DNA from: Gammaproteobacteria bacterium
GTDB lineage: Bacteria; Pseudomonadota; Gammaproteobacteria; GCA-001735895
Assembly: GCA_030066335.1 (NCBI GenBank)
Contig: JASJBV010000006.1
Span: 1 to 34,738 of the forward strand
DNA: 34,738 bases
Reading direction: 5' to 3'
In this document: one piece after another, positions 15,364 through 24,543 of the stretch
Layout of the letters: every line of letters starts with the position of its first letter
Numbering within the stretch: the stretch's first letter is position 1
Notes under the pieces: model-generated
Databases searched by the model: none
Told to the model about the DNA's origin: nothing
Seen by the model: the letters and a program-made list of their open reading frames with translations, nothing else
Translations under genes and position numbers: made by a program

Positions 15364-16680
15364 ATGAAACCCAAGAAACTGAATATATTAGCCGGCGCGG
15401 TCATTGCGGGCTCACTATCTGCGATGGCGGGCAATGCCCTTGCGGAGACCCTGACCATCGCTACCGTAAACAACGGTGATATGATCCGTATGCAAAAACT
15501 GACCGATGATTTCACCAACAAGACCGGGCACAAGGTAGAGTGGGTCACGCTGGAAGAAAACGTCTTACGCCAGCGCGTTACAACCGACATCACTACCAGG
15601 GGCGGTGCTTTCGATATCATGACCATCGGTATGTATGAAACCCCGATCTGGGGCAAGAACGGTTGGCTGGTTGCGCTTAATGATCTGTCCGCGTCTTACG
15701 ATGTTGACGATATCCTGCCGGCGATGCGCAGCGGTCTGTCCTATGACGGCACCTTGTATGCTGCACCTTTCTACGGCGAAAGCTCAATGGTCATGTACCG
15801 CACCGACCTGATGCAGAAGGCCGGGTTGAAGATGCCGAAGGCGCCAAACTGGCAGTTTATCCGTAAGGCGGCCGCGGCCATGACCGACCGTGCCAACGAT
15901 ATAAACGGCGTCTGCCTGCGCGGCAAGGCCGGCTGGGGCGAGGGTGGAGCCTTCATTACGGTTACCGGAAACTCATTCGGCGCCCGTTGGTTCGATGAAA
16001 ACTGGAACGCCCAGTTCGATCAGCCTGAGTGGGCCAATGCGCTCAACTTCTTTGTCGGCATGATGAAAGAGTCTGGACCGGCAGGCTATGCAACCAACGG
16101 CTTCAACGAAAATCTCTCGTTATTCCAGCAGGGCAAGTGCGGCATGTGGATCGATGCGACCGTCGCAGCTTCCTTCGTAACCAACCCGAAAGATTCCACT
16201 GTTGCCGACAAGGTTGGCTTTGCGCTGGCTCCTGACAATGGTCTGGGTAAACGTTCAAACTGGCTGTGGGCTTGGGCCCTGGCTGTTCCTGCGGGTTCGC
16301 AGAAAGTGGATGCCGCCAAGCAATTCATCGAATGGGCTACCTCGAAGGAGTACATCGAACTGGTTGCATCCAAAGAAGGCTGGGCCAACGTTCCTCCGGG
16401 CGCCCGTACCTCGCTGTACCAGAATCCGAACTACAAGAAGGTCCCCTTCGCCCAGATGACGCTTGATTCCATCAACGCGGCCGATCCGCAAAACCCGACG
16501 GTCAAGCCGGTACCCTATGTCGGTATCCAGTTTGTCGCCATTCCGGAATTTGCCGGTATCGCTACCGAAGTCAGCCAGGAGTTCTCGGCAGTGTATGCCG
16601 GTCAGCAGTCCGTGGCAGAAGCGCTGAGGAAAGCCCAGGCCTTGACTAATGACGCCATGGAAGCGGCGGGTTACCGTTAA
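15364..16680 (+). CDS. smoE: polyol ABC transporter periplasmic substrate-binding protein
   Basis: 438 residues, family 1 extracellular solute-binding protein. Signal peptide MKPKKLNILAGAVIAGSLSA with cleavage after ALA (residue 27). The mature protein starts ETLTIATVNNGDMIRMQKL and contains FDIMTIGMYETPIWG, YDGTLYAAPFYGESSMVMYRTDL and WLWAWALAVP, matching the mannitol/sorbitol binding proteins SmoE and MtlE. It captures hexitols, and possibly pentitols such as arabitol, for the two permeases. It has the strongest ribosome site of the operon. A hairpin follows the stop, which probably raises the level of this subunit over the membrane parts. Confidence 0.92.
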   Translation: MKPKKLNILAGAVIAGSLSAMAGNALAETLTIATVNNGDMIRMQKLTDDFTNKTGHKVEWVTLEENVLRQRVTTDITTRGGAFDIMTIGMYETPIWGKNGWLVALNDLSASYDVDDILPAMRSGLSYDGTLYAAPFYGESSMVMYRTDLMQKAGLKMPKAPNWQFIRKAAAAMTDRANDINGVCLRGKAGWGEGGAFITVTGNSFGARWFDENWNAQFDQPEWANALNFFVGMMKESGPAGYATNGFNENLSLFQQGKCGMWIDATVAASFVTNPKDSTVADKVGFALAPDNGLGKRSNWLWAWALAVPAGSQKVDAAKQFIEWATSKEYIELVASKEGWANVPPGARTSLYQNPNYKKVPFAQMTLDSINAADPQNPTVKPVPYVGIQFVAIPEFAGIATEVSQEFSAVYAGQQSVAEALRKAQALTNDAMEAAGYR

Positions 16681-16691
16681 TCTCTCTTGGA

Positions 16692-16719
16692 TCCGGGGGC
16701 GGTTCGTCCGCCCTCCGGA
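16692..16719 (+). terminator. intercistronic hairpin after the binding-protein gene
   Basis: TCCGG-GGGCGG (16692-16702) pairs with CCGCCC-T-CCGGA (16708-16719), with one bulged base and the loop TTCGT. There is no T run, so it is likely a stabiliser or attenuator setting binding protein above permease levels rather than an operon end. Confidence 0.65.
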
Positions 16720-16788
16720 CCATTTCTTTGAATTTCGACTGCTAATCCTTTCAGGGGTGAATCCGCCCGATCAGCAAGGAGACGAATG

Positions 16789-17664
16789 ATGGCTACTCAA
16801 CATTCACGATCTGCAGCACGCATGATGATGGCCCCGGCAGTTATCCTGCTCCTAGGCTGGATGCTGGTGCCGCTGACGATGACGCTATTCTTTTCGTTCA
16901 AGAAATACCTGCCGTTGCGTGGTGATTCAGTTGCCAATGGCCTGGACTGGGTTGGATTTGAAAACTATGTGCGTTTCGTCGGATCCAGTTCTTTCTGGCC
17001 AAGCATTCAGGCCACCCTCGTTATCGTTGGCGGGGTGCTGGTCATTACCGTGGTCCTCGGTATCCTGCTGGCACTGCTGCTGGATCGGCCGATGTGGGGA
17101 CAGGGTATTGTGCGGATCCTGGTTATTTCGCCATTTTTCGTCATGCCGACCGTATCCGGCCTGGTGTGGAAGAATATGTTCATGGATCCGATCAATGGAC
17201 TGCTCGCCCACCTTTACAAGTTCTTCGGTGCGGAACCGGTGCAATGGCTGAGCCAGGCGAGCCTGGAGTCGATCATTATGATTGTCAGCTGGCAGTGGTT
17301 GCCGTTTGCGACCTTGATCCTGCTGACCGCGATTCAATCACTCGATAGTGAGCAGCTCGAGGCCGCGGAAATGGACGGTGCACCGGTCATCAAGCGATTC
17401 TGGCATATTATCCTGCCCCACATGAGCCGTGCGATTACCGTGGTGATCCTGATCCAGACCATTTTTCTGCTGTCGATATTTGCCGAAATCTTCGTTACCA
17501 CGGCGGGTGCTTTCGGCACCAAGACCCTGACCTACCTGATCTTCCAGCGCGTATTGGAAAGTCAGAATGTCGGCCTGGGATCCGCCGGTGGTGTTTACGC
17601 CATCATTCTGGCCAACATCGTTGCGATCTTCCTGATGCGCATCGTCGGTAAGAACCTCGATTAG
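16789..17664 (+). CDS. smoF: polyol ABC transporter permease 1
   Basis: 291 residues from the second of two tandem ATGs (16786 and 16789), chosen because AAGGAG then sits at the better distance. MalF-type inner-membrane permease with six hydrophobic segments (ILLLGWMLVPLTMTLFFSF first). The cytoplasmic EAA loop LEAAEMDGAPVIKRFWHIILP docks with the ATPase. It forms a heterodimer with the next gene product. It ends 13 bp before that gene. Confidence 0.93.
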   Translation: MATQHSRSAARMMMAPAVILLLGWMLVPLTMTLFFSFKKYLPLRGDSVANGLDWVGFENYVRFVGSSSFWPSIQATLVIVGGVLVITVVLGILLALLLDRPMWGQGIVRILVISPFFVMPTVSGLVWKNMFMDPINGLLAHLYKFFGAEPVQWLSQASLESIIMIVSWQWLPFATLILLTAIQSLDSEQLEAAEMDGAPVIKRFWHIILPHMSRAITVVILIQTIFLLSIFAEIFVTTAGAFGTKTLTYLIFQRVLESQNVGLGSAGGVYAIILANIVAIFLMRIVGKNLD

Positions 17665-17677
17665 GGAGGGATGTAAA

Positions 17678-18508
17678 ATGGCACGAGCTGTTACCACCAA
17701 ACAAAAGATCATGTTCACCGCCGCTGCGTGGTCTATCGGTCTGTTGATTTTCTTTCCGATCCTGTGGACGGTCCTGACCAGCTTCAAGACCGAGGCCCAG
17801 GCGATTAATGATCCACCGCTATTCCTGTTCTTCGACTGGACGCTGGAAAACTATTCCGTGGTGCAGGAGCGTTCAAACTACATGAAGTTTCTGTGGAACT
17901 CGGTGATTATCGCCGGCGGTTCGACCCTGCTGGGCATCATCATCGCGATACCAGCCGCCTGGTCGATGGCGTTCACACCGTCGCGCCGGACCAAGGACAT
18001 ATTACTCTGGATGCTTTCCACCAAGATGCTGCCTGCGGTTGGCGTGCTGTACCCGATCTACCTGCTGTTTATCGAGCTCGGCCTGCTGGACAGTCGATTT
18101 GGTCTGGTTATGGTCCTGATGCTGATCAACCTGCCGATCATCGTGTGGATGCTCTACACCTACTTCCGCGAAATCCCGGGCGAGATACTCGAAGCCGCGC
18201 GCATGGACGGGGCCTCGTTGAAGGAAGAGATCCTCTACGTGTTGACCCCGATGGCGCTGCCCGGCATCGCGTCAACCGTGCTGTTGAACATCATCCTGGC
18301 CTGGAACGAAGCTTTCTGGACCTTGAACCTGACCGCAGCCAATGCGGCGCCGTTGACCGCGTTCATTGCCAGTTACTCGAGCCCGGAGGGCTTGTTCTTC
18401 GCGAAACTCAGCGCGGCCTCGACCATGGCTATCGCACCAATTCTCATTCTCGGCTGGTTCAGCCAAAAACAACTCGTCCGCGGCCTCACCTTCGGCGCGG
18501 TTAAATAG
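17678..18508 (+). CDS. smoG: polyol ABC transporter permease 2
   Basis: 276 residues, MalG-type permease with six membrane segments (SIGLLIFFPILWTVLTSF near the N-terminus). The EAA loop EAARMDGASLKEEILYVLTP is present, followed by the MalG-type ending (SQKQLVRGLTFGAVK). The ribosome site GGGAGGG precedes the ATG. It partners the upstream permease; the ATPase gene starts 10 bp downstream. The products are close in layout to SmoG and MtlG. Confidence 0.94.
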   Translation: MARAVTTKQKIMFTAAAWSIGLLIFFPILWTVLTSFKTEAQAINDPPLFLFFDWTLENYSVVQERSNYMKFLWNSVIIAGGSTLLGIIIAIPAAWSMAFTPSRRTKDILLWMLSTKMLPAVGVLYPIYLLFIELGLLDSRFGLVMVLMLINLPIIVWMLYTYFREIPGEILEAARMDGASLKEEILYVLTPMALPGIASTVLLNIILAWNEAFWTLNLTAANAAPLTAFIASYSSPEGLFFAKLSAASTMAIAPILILGWFSQKQLVRGLTFGAVK

Positions 18509-18518
18509 GTAAAGCACA

Positions 18519-19526
18519 ATGGGACAAATCGTACTTAATCAGGTTCAGAAGAAGTTTGGCGACGTCGAAGTCATACCACCACTTGATCTGACCATCGAGG
18601 ATGGTGAGTTCACCGTCTTCGTCGGTCCCTCGGGTTGCGGTAAATCCACCCTGTTGCGCTTGATCGCAGGGCTGGAGGACGTCACCGCGGGTTCGATCCA
18701 GATCGATGGCAAGGAAACCAGCAATCTGCCACCGGCCAAGCGCGGGCTGGCGATGGTGTTCCAGTCTTATGCCTTGTATCCGCATATGACGGTGCGCAAG
18801 AACATCGCTTTTCCGCTGCGCATGGCCAAGCTCGACCAGGCCGAAATCGATCAGCGCGTGGCCAACGCTGCTGAAGTTTTGAACCTCACGGAGTACCTCG
18901 ATCGGCGCCCCGGGCAGCTTTCCGGCGGCCAGCGCCAGCGGGTCGCCATTGGCCGCGCGATCGTGCGTGAACCGGCCGCGTTTCTGTTTGACGAGCCCTT
19001 GTCGAACCTCGATGCCGCGCTCCGGGTTGGCATGCGGCTGGAAATCTCCGAGCTGCATAAGCGGCTGGCCACCACCATGATTTACGTGACCCACGACCAG
19101 GTCGAAGCGATGACCATGGCGGACAAGATCGTCGTGCTGAATGCGGGCGTGATCGAACAGGTGGGCTCACCGCTCGAGCTGTACCGCAATCCCAGGAACC
19201 ACTTCGTGGCCGGCTTCATCGGCTCGCCCAAGATGAATTTCATCAGCGGTGAAGCTGCATCGGACATGAACGCCCATACCATCGGCATCCGGCCCGAGCA
19301 TATCGAGGTCTCGGAGAGTGCCGGGGAATGGACCGGTGTGGTCGGTGTGTCTGAGCATCTCGGCTCCGATACCTTTTTTCACATCCACGATACCGGTCTC
19401 GGTGATACCTTGACCGTGCGTGCGGATGGCGAGGTCGGCTTTAAACATGGTGACAAGATCAATTTGACACCACGCACCGATATGATCCATAAATTCGATG
19501 ATCAGGGCCTGCGCATCGGTGAATGA
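18519..19526 (+). CDS. smoK: polyol ABC transporter ATP-binding protein
   Basis: 335 residues, MalK/UgpC-type ATPase. Walker [10 protein letters not shown] (residues 36-44), Q-loop [10 protein letters not shown] (81-90), signature LSGGQ (134-138), Walker B FLFDEP (155-160), D-loop SNLDA and switch His192 in THDQ are all intact. The C-terminal TOBE-like domain (from about 235) is shorter than in MalK (about 370 residues in total), as usual in SmoK/MtlK. It drives import through the two permeases. The reading continues directly to the dehydrogenase gene 23 bp on. Confidence 0.95.
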   Translation: MGQIVLNQVQKKFGDVEVIPPLDLTIEDGEFTVFVGPSGCGKSTLLRLIAGLEDVTAGSIQIDGKETSNLPPAKRGLAMVFQSYALYPHMTVRKNIAFPLRMAKLDQAEIDQRVANAAEVLNLTEYLDRRPGQLSGGQRQRVAIGRAIVREPAAFLFDEPLSNLDAALRVGMRLEISELHKRLATTMIYVTHDQVEAMTMADKIVVLNAGVIEQVGSPLELYRNPRNHFVAGFIGSPKMNFISGEAASDMNAHTIGIRPEHIEVSESAGEWTGVVGVSEHLGSDTFFHIHDTGLGDTLTVRADGEVGFKHGDKINLTPRTDMIHKFDDQGLRIGE

Positions 19527-19549
19527 TTTTGTGACGATAGAACCGAGTC

Positions 19550-21022
19550 ATGACGATCAAGCTTGCCAATGCCACCCTGGATCTTGTGCCCGAGGCGATA
19601 GCCAGACCGACTTATGATCGCTCGGCGCTGACGCCGGGCATCGTGCATATCGGACTGGGTAATTTTCACCGTGCCCACCAGGCCTGGTACCTGCATCGCC
19701 TGTTCCAGCAGGGATTGAATCTTGACTGGGCTATCGTCGGCGCCGGTGTGCGACCCTATGATGAGCAGATGCGCAACAAGTTGAAGGCGCAGGATTACCT
19801 GACCACGCTGATAGAACTCGATCCTGCGGGGGATTCCGCCGAGGTCATCGGCTCGATGGTTGACTATGTTCCGGTCGTGCAGGGTAATGGCCCGTTGATC
19901 GAGCGTATGGCGGACCCATCGATTCGAATCGTTGCGCTGACGGTGACCGAGGGCGGATATTATATCGATCCGGCGACCAAGGGTTTCGACGCCGGTCATC
20001 CCGACATTCGTCACGATGCGGAGAATCCGCAAACCCCGAATACCGCCTTTGGCGCGATGGTTTCCGCGCTGGGTCTGCGCCGAGATCGCGGCATTGGCCC
20101 CTTTACCGGACAAAGCTGTGATAACCTGCAGGGCAATGGTCAAATACTGCGCCAGACCCTGGTCTCCCTGGCGCGACTGTCCGACCCTGAGCTGGCCGAC
20201 TGGATCGATGCTAACTGCAGTTTCCCCAATGCGATGGTGGATTGCATCGTGCCTGCGACCGGTACCCGGGAATTGGCCATGGCCCGGGAATTCGGCATAG
20301 AGGATGCCGTACCGGTTACCCACGAGACTTTTCGCCAGTGGGTGCTGGAGGACGATTTTTGTGCCGGTCGCCCTGACTGGGACAAGGTCGGGGCCACCTT
20401 TTCCAACAATGTTCACGGTTACGAGGCACAGAAAATCCGGATTCTGAATGCGGGACACCAGGTCATCGTCAACGTGGCCGAGGTGTTACATATCGAGACC
20501 ATCGCAGAAATCATGGCCCAGGAGAAAATCCATGCCATGTTTCGTAAGCTGGCCAAGGAAGAGATCGTGCCGCACGTGGTGCCGGTACCGGGCATGACAC
20601 CGCAGCAATATGTCGACCTGATCGATCGACGCTTTGCCAATCCGAAGATAGTCGATACCACGCGCCGGGTTGCGTTTGATGGCTCCAGCCGGCATCCGGG
20701 ATTTATCATTCCGACGATTCGGGATGGCTTGCAGGCCGATACACCGGTCGCCGGCCTGGCCCTGGTCGAAGCAGCCTGGGCGCGGATGTGTGAGGGTACT
20801 CGCGAGGATGGCACGTTAATCGAACCGAATGATCCGTTCTGGGATGAGCTGACGGAAACCGCCAGGGCGGCCAGGAACAACCCTCGCAGTTGGCTCGAGA
20901 TGCGTAACCTCTATGGTGACCTCGCCGATAGCCCAAGATTTGCAGACGCTTTTACGCGCTGGCTCAAGCTGATATATGCCGAGGGCATGGAGACCGCGCT
21001 GGATACCTATTTAAATGGCTAA
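19550..21022 (+). CDS. mtlK: mannitol 2-dehydrogenase family protein
   Basis: 490 residues, polyol-specific long-chain dehydrogenase. It oxidises D-mannitol to D-fructose (and often D-arabitol to D-xylulose) with NAD. The N-terminal cofactor motif is GLGNFHRAH (residues 35-43). The active-site pattern K-x4-N-x2-H is Lys295, Asn300, His303, the same numbers as in Pseudomonas fluorescens mannitol 2-dehydrogenase (known from the literature). Fructuronate reductase and altronate dehydrogenase share the fold, but the operon context favours a polyol. The last 8 bases overlap the next gene, implying coupled translation. Confidence 0.92.
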   Translation: MTIKLANATLDLVPEAIARPTYDRSALTPGIVHIGLGNFHRAHQAWYLHRLFQQGLNLDWAIVGAGVRPYDEQMRNKLKAQDYLTTLIELDPAGDSAEVIGSMVDYVPVVQGNGPLIERMADPSIRIVALTVTEGGYYIDPATKGFDAGHPDIRHDAENPQTPNTAFGAMVSALGLRRDRGIGPFTGQSCDNLQGNGQILRQTLVSLARLSDPELADWIDANCSFPNAMVDCIVPATGTRELAMAREFGIEDAVPVTHETFRQWVLEDDFCAGRPDWDKVGATFSNNVHGYEAQKIRILNAGHQVIVNVAEVLHIETIAEIMAQEKIHAMFRKLAKEEIVPHVVPVPGMTPQQYVDLIDRRFANPKIVDTTRRVAFDGSSRHPGFIIPTIRDGLQADTPVAGLALVEAAWARMCEGTREDGTLIEPNDPFWDELTETARAARNNPRSWLEMRNLYGDLADSPRFADAFTRWLKLIYAEGMETALDTYLNG

Positions 21023-21743
21023 TTCACTTACAGGTAAAATCGCGGCTGTCACCGGTGGGGCCTCCGGTATCGGGCGGGCCAGTGCCGAGGCGATGATGGC
21101 TGCCGGCATCCGCGTTGTGCTGATCGACCGTGATGAAGCGGCTCTGAATGCCTTGCAGGCAAAACATGGCGATATGCTGATCCCGCTGGTGATTGATCTG
21201 CTAGACCCCGCCAGTTGCAAAACCCTGGTGCCGAGAATTCTCGAACACAGCGAAACCCTGGATATCTTTCATGCCAATGCCGGTCTGTATGTCGGGGGTG
21301 ATCTGATCGACGCGGATAGCGATGCGATCGACCGCATGCTGAACCTCAATATCAACGTGGTGATGAAGAATGTGCATGACGTGCTGCCGCAGATGATCGA
21401 GCAGGGCAGTGGCGATATCATCGTGACCAGCTCGCTGGCGGCGCATTATCCCACCCCATGGGAACCGGTTTATGCGTCATCCAAATGGGCGATAAACTGT
21501 TTCGTGCAAACCGTGCGCCGCCAGGTTTACAAGCATGGTATCCGCGTGGGCGCTATTTCGCCGGGACCCGTCATTACCGCGCTGTTGTCTGACTGGCCCG
21601 AGGAGAAATTAGCGGAAGCCAAACAACAGGGCAGCCTGATGGAGGCAACTGAAGTGGCCGAGGTCATCATGTTCATGTTGACTCGACCCAGGACCATGAC
21701 CATTCGCGATGTCGTCGTGATGCCGAGCAATTTCGATTTGTAG
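21015..21743 (+). CDS. SDR polyol dehydrogenase (ribitol 2-dehydrogenase-like)
   Basis: 242 residues. Cofactor motif TGGASGIG (residues 13-20), Asp38 after the second strand (NAD rather than NADP), HANAG (86-90), catalytic Ser139/140, Tyr153 and Lys157 in YASSK. The segment WEPVYASSKWA, RRQVYKHGIRVGAISPGPV, the SDWP stretch and the ending TIRDVVVMPSNFDL resemble bacterial ribitol dehydrogenases (ribitol to D-ribulose) from memory, more than SmoS sorbitol dehydrogenase. Position in the operon equals smoS of alphaproteobacterial loci. Exact polyol needs testing. It overlaps the gene before by 8 bp. Confidence 0.87.
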   Translation: MANSLTGKIAAVTGGASGIGRASAEAMMAAGIRVVLIDRDEAALNALQAKHGDMLIPLVIDLLDPASCKTLVPRILEHSETLDIFHANAGLYVGGDLIDADSDAIDRMLNLNINVVMKNVHDVLPQMIEQGSGDIIVTSSLAAHYPTPWEPVYASSKWAINCFVQTVRRQVYKHGIRVGAISPGPVITALLSDWPEEKLAEAKQQGSLMEATEVAEVIMFMLTRPRTMTIRDVVVMPSNFDL

Positions 21744-21754
21744 CCGATAAAGCC

Positions 21755-23212
21755 ATGTATCTCGGACTGGACTTGGGGACATCGGGGATTAAGGCGTTAT
21801 TGCTCGACGATCAACAGCGTGTGGTTGACTCGGTCACTACCTCGTTATCCCTGTCACGTTTGCATAGCGGTTGGTCTGAACAAAACCCGCAGGATTGGCT
21901 CAATGCAACAGAAAGTGCACTGGATGCATTGAAACAGCGTCATCCTGTTGAACTGGCCGCGGTCAGGGGAATCGGTCTTTCCGGTCAAATGCATGGTGCT
22001 ACGCTGCTCGATCAAGCAGGCAGGGTCCTGCGTCCCTGTATGCTCTGGAACGATACGCGCAGCCATCGACAGGCCGCGCGACTGGATGCCAATCCAAGAT
22101 TTCGGGAAGTTTCAGGTAATATCGTGTTCCCGGGTTTTACCGCACCCAAGTTGCTATGGGTCAAGGAAAATGAGCCCGCTGTATTCAAGCTCACGGCCAG
22201 GGTGCTGTTGCCCAAGGATTATCTACGGCTATGGATGACCGGTGAATATGTCAGTGACATGTCTGATGCAGCGGGTACCAGTTGGCTCGATACCGGTGTC
22301 CGAAAGTGGTCGGAGGAACTGCTTGCACTATCCGGCATGAGTATCGATCAAATGCCTGATCTGGTAGAAGGTACGGAGGCAGCAGGCATCTTGCGCAAGC
22401 CGCTGGCGCAACGTTGGGGTATGGGGCCAGCCGTGGCGGTAGCAGGCGGCGCCGGGGACAATGCCGCGTCTGCGGTCGGAACCGGAACGGTTGTTGAGGG
22501 ATCGGGTTTTGTCTCGCTTGGCACCTCGGGCGTGCTATTCGCGGCCAATGACAGCTACCTGCCCGAACCGGCAAGCGCGGTGCATGCCTTTTGTCATGCG
22601 TTGCCGGGAACCTGGCATCAGATGGGGGTGATCCTCTCGGCTGCATCGGCGCTTGACTGGTATGCCGGATTTCTCCAGTCACGACCCCGGGACCTGACAT
22701 TATCTCTCGGGGACCGGGTGGTGCCGCCAGGTAATGTTATATTCCTGCCCTATCTATCCGGTGAAAGAACGCCGTATAACGATGCGGTCGTGCGTGGGTC
22801 ATTTGTTGGCCTGGCGCATGAAAGCGATCGCAATGCAATGACCAGGGCGGTGCTTGAAGGCGTGGCATTTGCGTTAAGAGACAATCTTGAGGCCCTGCGC
22901 GCTACCGGTACGGAGCTGTCCGGGGTGATTGCGGTTGGTGGCGGGTCACATTCACGATACTGGCTTGGCACGATCGCCAATGCCCTGCAACTGGAGATCC
23001 AGGTACCGGTTGAAGGTGATTACGGGGCGGCTTTTGGCGCTGCACGGCTGGGACTTATCGCGGCAACCGGAGAACAACCGCTGAAGATTTGTAGCGCGCC
23101 AGAAATCGAGGAATCCATTGTACCCGAGGCCAGTTTAATGGATGCCTTCGAACAAGCCTATCAACGCTATCGAGGGTTATATCCGCTACTCAGGGAATGG
23201 AGCAAAAGTTAG
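21755..23212 (+). CDS. xylB: xylulokinase-like FGGY carbohydrate kinase
   Basis: 485 residues, standard xylulokinase length. It phosphorylates D-xylulose to xylulose 5-phosphate. Motifs are LDLGTSGIKALLLD at the N-terminus, SGQMHGATLLD (xylulose site), CMLWNDTRS, and GAGDNAASAVGTGTV containing the catalytic Asp. FVSLGTSGVLF and the C-terminal FGGY signature region (AVGGGSHSRYWLGTIAN) are also present. In Pseudomonas and Rhizobiales polyol loci this gene handles xylulose made from arabitol by the mannitol dehydrogenase. With a ribitol-type SDR next door, D-ribulose as a substrate is also conceivable. It begins 11 bp after the SDR stop. Confidence 0.93.
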   Translation: MYLGLDLGTSGIKALLLDDQQRVVDSVTTSLSLSRLHSGWSEQNPQDWLNATESALDALKQRHPVELAAVRGIGLSGQMHGATLLDQAGRVLRPCMLWNDTRSHRQAARLDANPRFREVSGNIVFPGFTAPKLLWVKENEPAVFKLTARVLLPKDYLRLWMTGEYVSDMSDAAGTSWLDTGVRKWSEELLALSGMSIDQMPDLVEGTEAAGILRKPLAQRWGMGPAVAVAGGAGDNAASAVGTGTVVEGSGFVSLGTSGVLFAANDSYLPEPASAVHAFCHALPGTWHQMGVILSAASALDWYAGFLQSRPRDLTLSLGDRVVPPGNVIFLPYLSGERTPYNDAVVRGSFVGLAHESDRNAMTRAVLEGVAFALRDNLEALRATGTELSGVIAVGGGSHSRYWLGTIANALQLEIQVPVEGDYGAAFGAARLGLIAATGEQPLKICSAPEIEESIVPEASLMDAFEQAYQRYRGLYPLLREWSKS

Positions 23213-23247
23213 CTATGCATTGCATTGTTATGTATGAGGAGTAAATC

Positions 23248-24216
23248 ATGCCACAACCTATGTTGAAAGATTCTGCGATAGTGATACTGGGCGAATCCAT
23301 CATGGATTTGATTCCGATCACTTCGGGTGCCTACCAACCGCATGTTGGCGGATCTCCTTATAACGTGGCCAGGGCCCTGGGGTTACAGAATGTACCCACG
23401 GCATATTTATCGCCAACCTCATCGGATCGATTCGGTGAGTTACTGCGTAACCAATTGACCGCGGATGGAGTAGCCCTGGACCGCGGATTCCAGGTTAATA
23501 AACCGACTTCACTGGCAGTGGTCAATTTCGACGAAGCCGGTGCGCCGAGCTATAGCCTGTATCGCGAGGGCATTGCCGATCGTGATTACCAGGTCGCCGA
23601 TATCATCGAGCGGACCCCCGCCGGCCTCAAATGGCTGCATACCGGATCACTGGCGATCACCCCGGCCGATTTACCCAGGATCATCGAGATTTTTACCCAG
23701 ATCAAACAAAGCGGGACCCTGATCAGTGTCGATCTCAACGTCAGGCCGAATGTCGTTGATGATCACCAGGCTTATATCGATGGTTTGTTTTCGCTGGTCC
23801 CTTTTTGCGATTTATTGAAGGCGAGCGATGAAGACCTCAGTTACATGGGAATCGAAGATGAGTTCGCCAGGGTAGCGCAGGATTTATTGCAAACCATGGG
23901 TGGGGGGCTGGTTGCGTTGACCGAGGGCGCCAGCGGCGCGTTTCTGACCAATGGCAATAACACGGTAACCTGCAAGGCCTATCCGATCGATCATGTCGAG
24001 GATAGTGTCGGAGCCGGTGACTGTTTTCATGCGGGATTGATTTCAGCGCTGTATCGGGAGCAGATCCATGACAAGCAGCAATTGATGACAGCGAGCGAGA
24101 GCTCATTGCAACACTGCCTGAACTGGGCATCGGCCACCGCCGCGATCAATGTGACCCGCAAGGGCTGTAATCCGCCGACCGAGGACGAGACCCGAGCCTT
24201 CCTCCAATCGGTCTGA
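23248..24216 (+). CDS. frk: PfkB-family carbohydrate kinase (fructokinase)
   Basis: 322 residues, ribokinase fold. It would phosphorylate fructose, the product of the dehydrogenases, to fructose 6-phosphate. HVGGSPYNVARALG (residues 32-45) is PfkB signature 1. DSVGAGDCFHAG contains the anion-hole GAGD with catalytic Asp258. SVDLNVRP and KASDEDLSYMG are family motifs. Ribosome site GAGGAG. Last gene of the polyol operon; it converges on the cupin gene 12 bp away. The fructokinase role follows from family and context; other ketose substrates cannot be excluded. Confidence 0.9.
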   Translation: MPQPMLKDSAIVILGESIMDLIPITSGAYQPHVGGSPYNVARALGLQNVPTAYLSPTSSDRFGELLRNQLTADGVALDRGFQVNKPTSLAVVNFDEAGAPSYSLYREGIADRDYQVADIIERTPAGLKWLHTGSLAITPADLPRIIEIFTQIKQSGTLISVDLNVRPNVVDDHQAYIDGLFSLVPFCDLLKASDEDLSYMGIEDEFARVAQDLLQTMGGGLVALTEGASGAFLTNGNNTVTCKAYPIDHVEDSVGAGDCFHAGLISALYREQIHDKQQLMTASESSLQHCLNWASATAAINVTRKGCNPPTEDETRAFLQSV

Positions 24217-24228
24217 ATCACGGCGCGG

Positions 24229-24543
24229 TTAAATCTTCACCGCATCCAGGCTGACCACGGCCTCATCGCCGATGACCTCCGCACTGTGAACTTCGCCCCG
24301 CGGCACCACCAGGCAATCGCCGGCGACCAGGTCCACCGGCTGCCCCTGCATGGTCATGCGAAAGCGTCCGGCGAGGACGCCATCGATCTTGTCCACGTCA
24401 TGCGTATGCGGCGGGAAGTAGGTACCGGGCGGGTAGACATAGCGATTTACCCGGTAGCCGCGATCCTGCAGTTTGCGCCGCATGTTGCTTTCATTGAGCT
24501 CGCCATCGATGCTGCTGTCCCAGCTTTCAACCAGTTCATGCAT
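24229..24543 (-). CDS. cupin domain-containing protein
   Basis: 104 residues, single small beta-barrel. The metal motif PPHTHDVDK gives His46 and His48, with Asp51 where a Glu is usual. GEVHSA supplies the third His86; GDCLVVPRG is the typical turn. No catalytic function can be assigned. It is translated with the glycosylase gene: its ATG overlaps the upstream gene by 8 bp. Most likely a metal-binding or small sensor cupin. Confidence 0.83.
   Translation of the reverse strand: MHELVESWDSSIDGELNESNMRRKLQDRGYRVNRYVYPPGTYFPPHTHDVDKIDGVLAGRFRMTMQGQPVDLVAGDCLVVPRGEVHSAEVIGDEAVVSLDAVKI

Noticed and set aside
19502-20458. 318-codon open frame antisense to the mannitol dehydrogenase gene
   Set aside because: The sense frame has the full active site; the antisense frame has no family signal and follows from GC codon bias.
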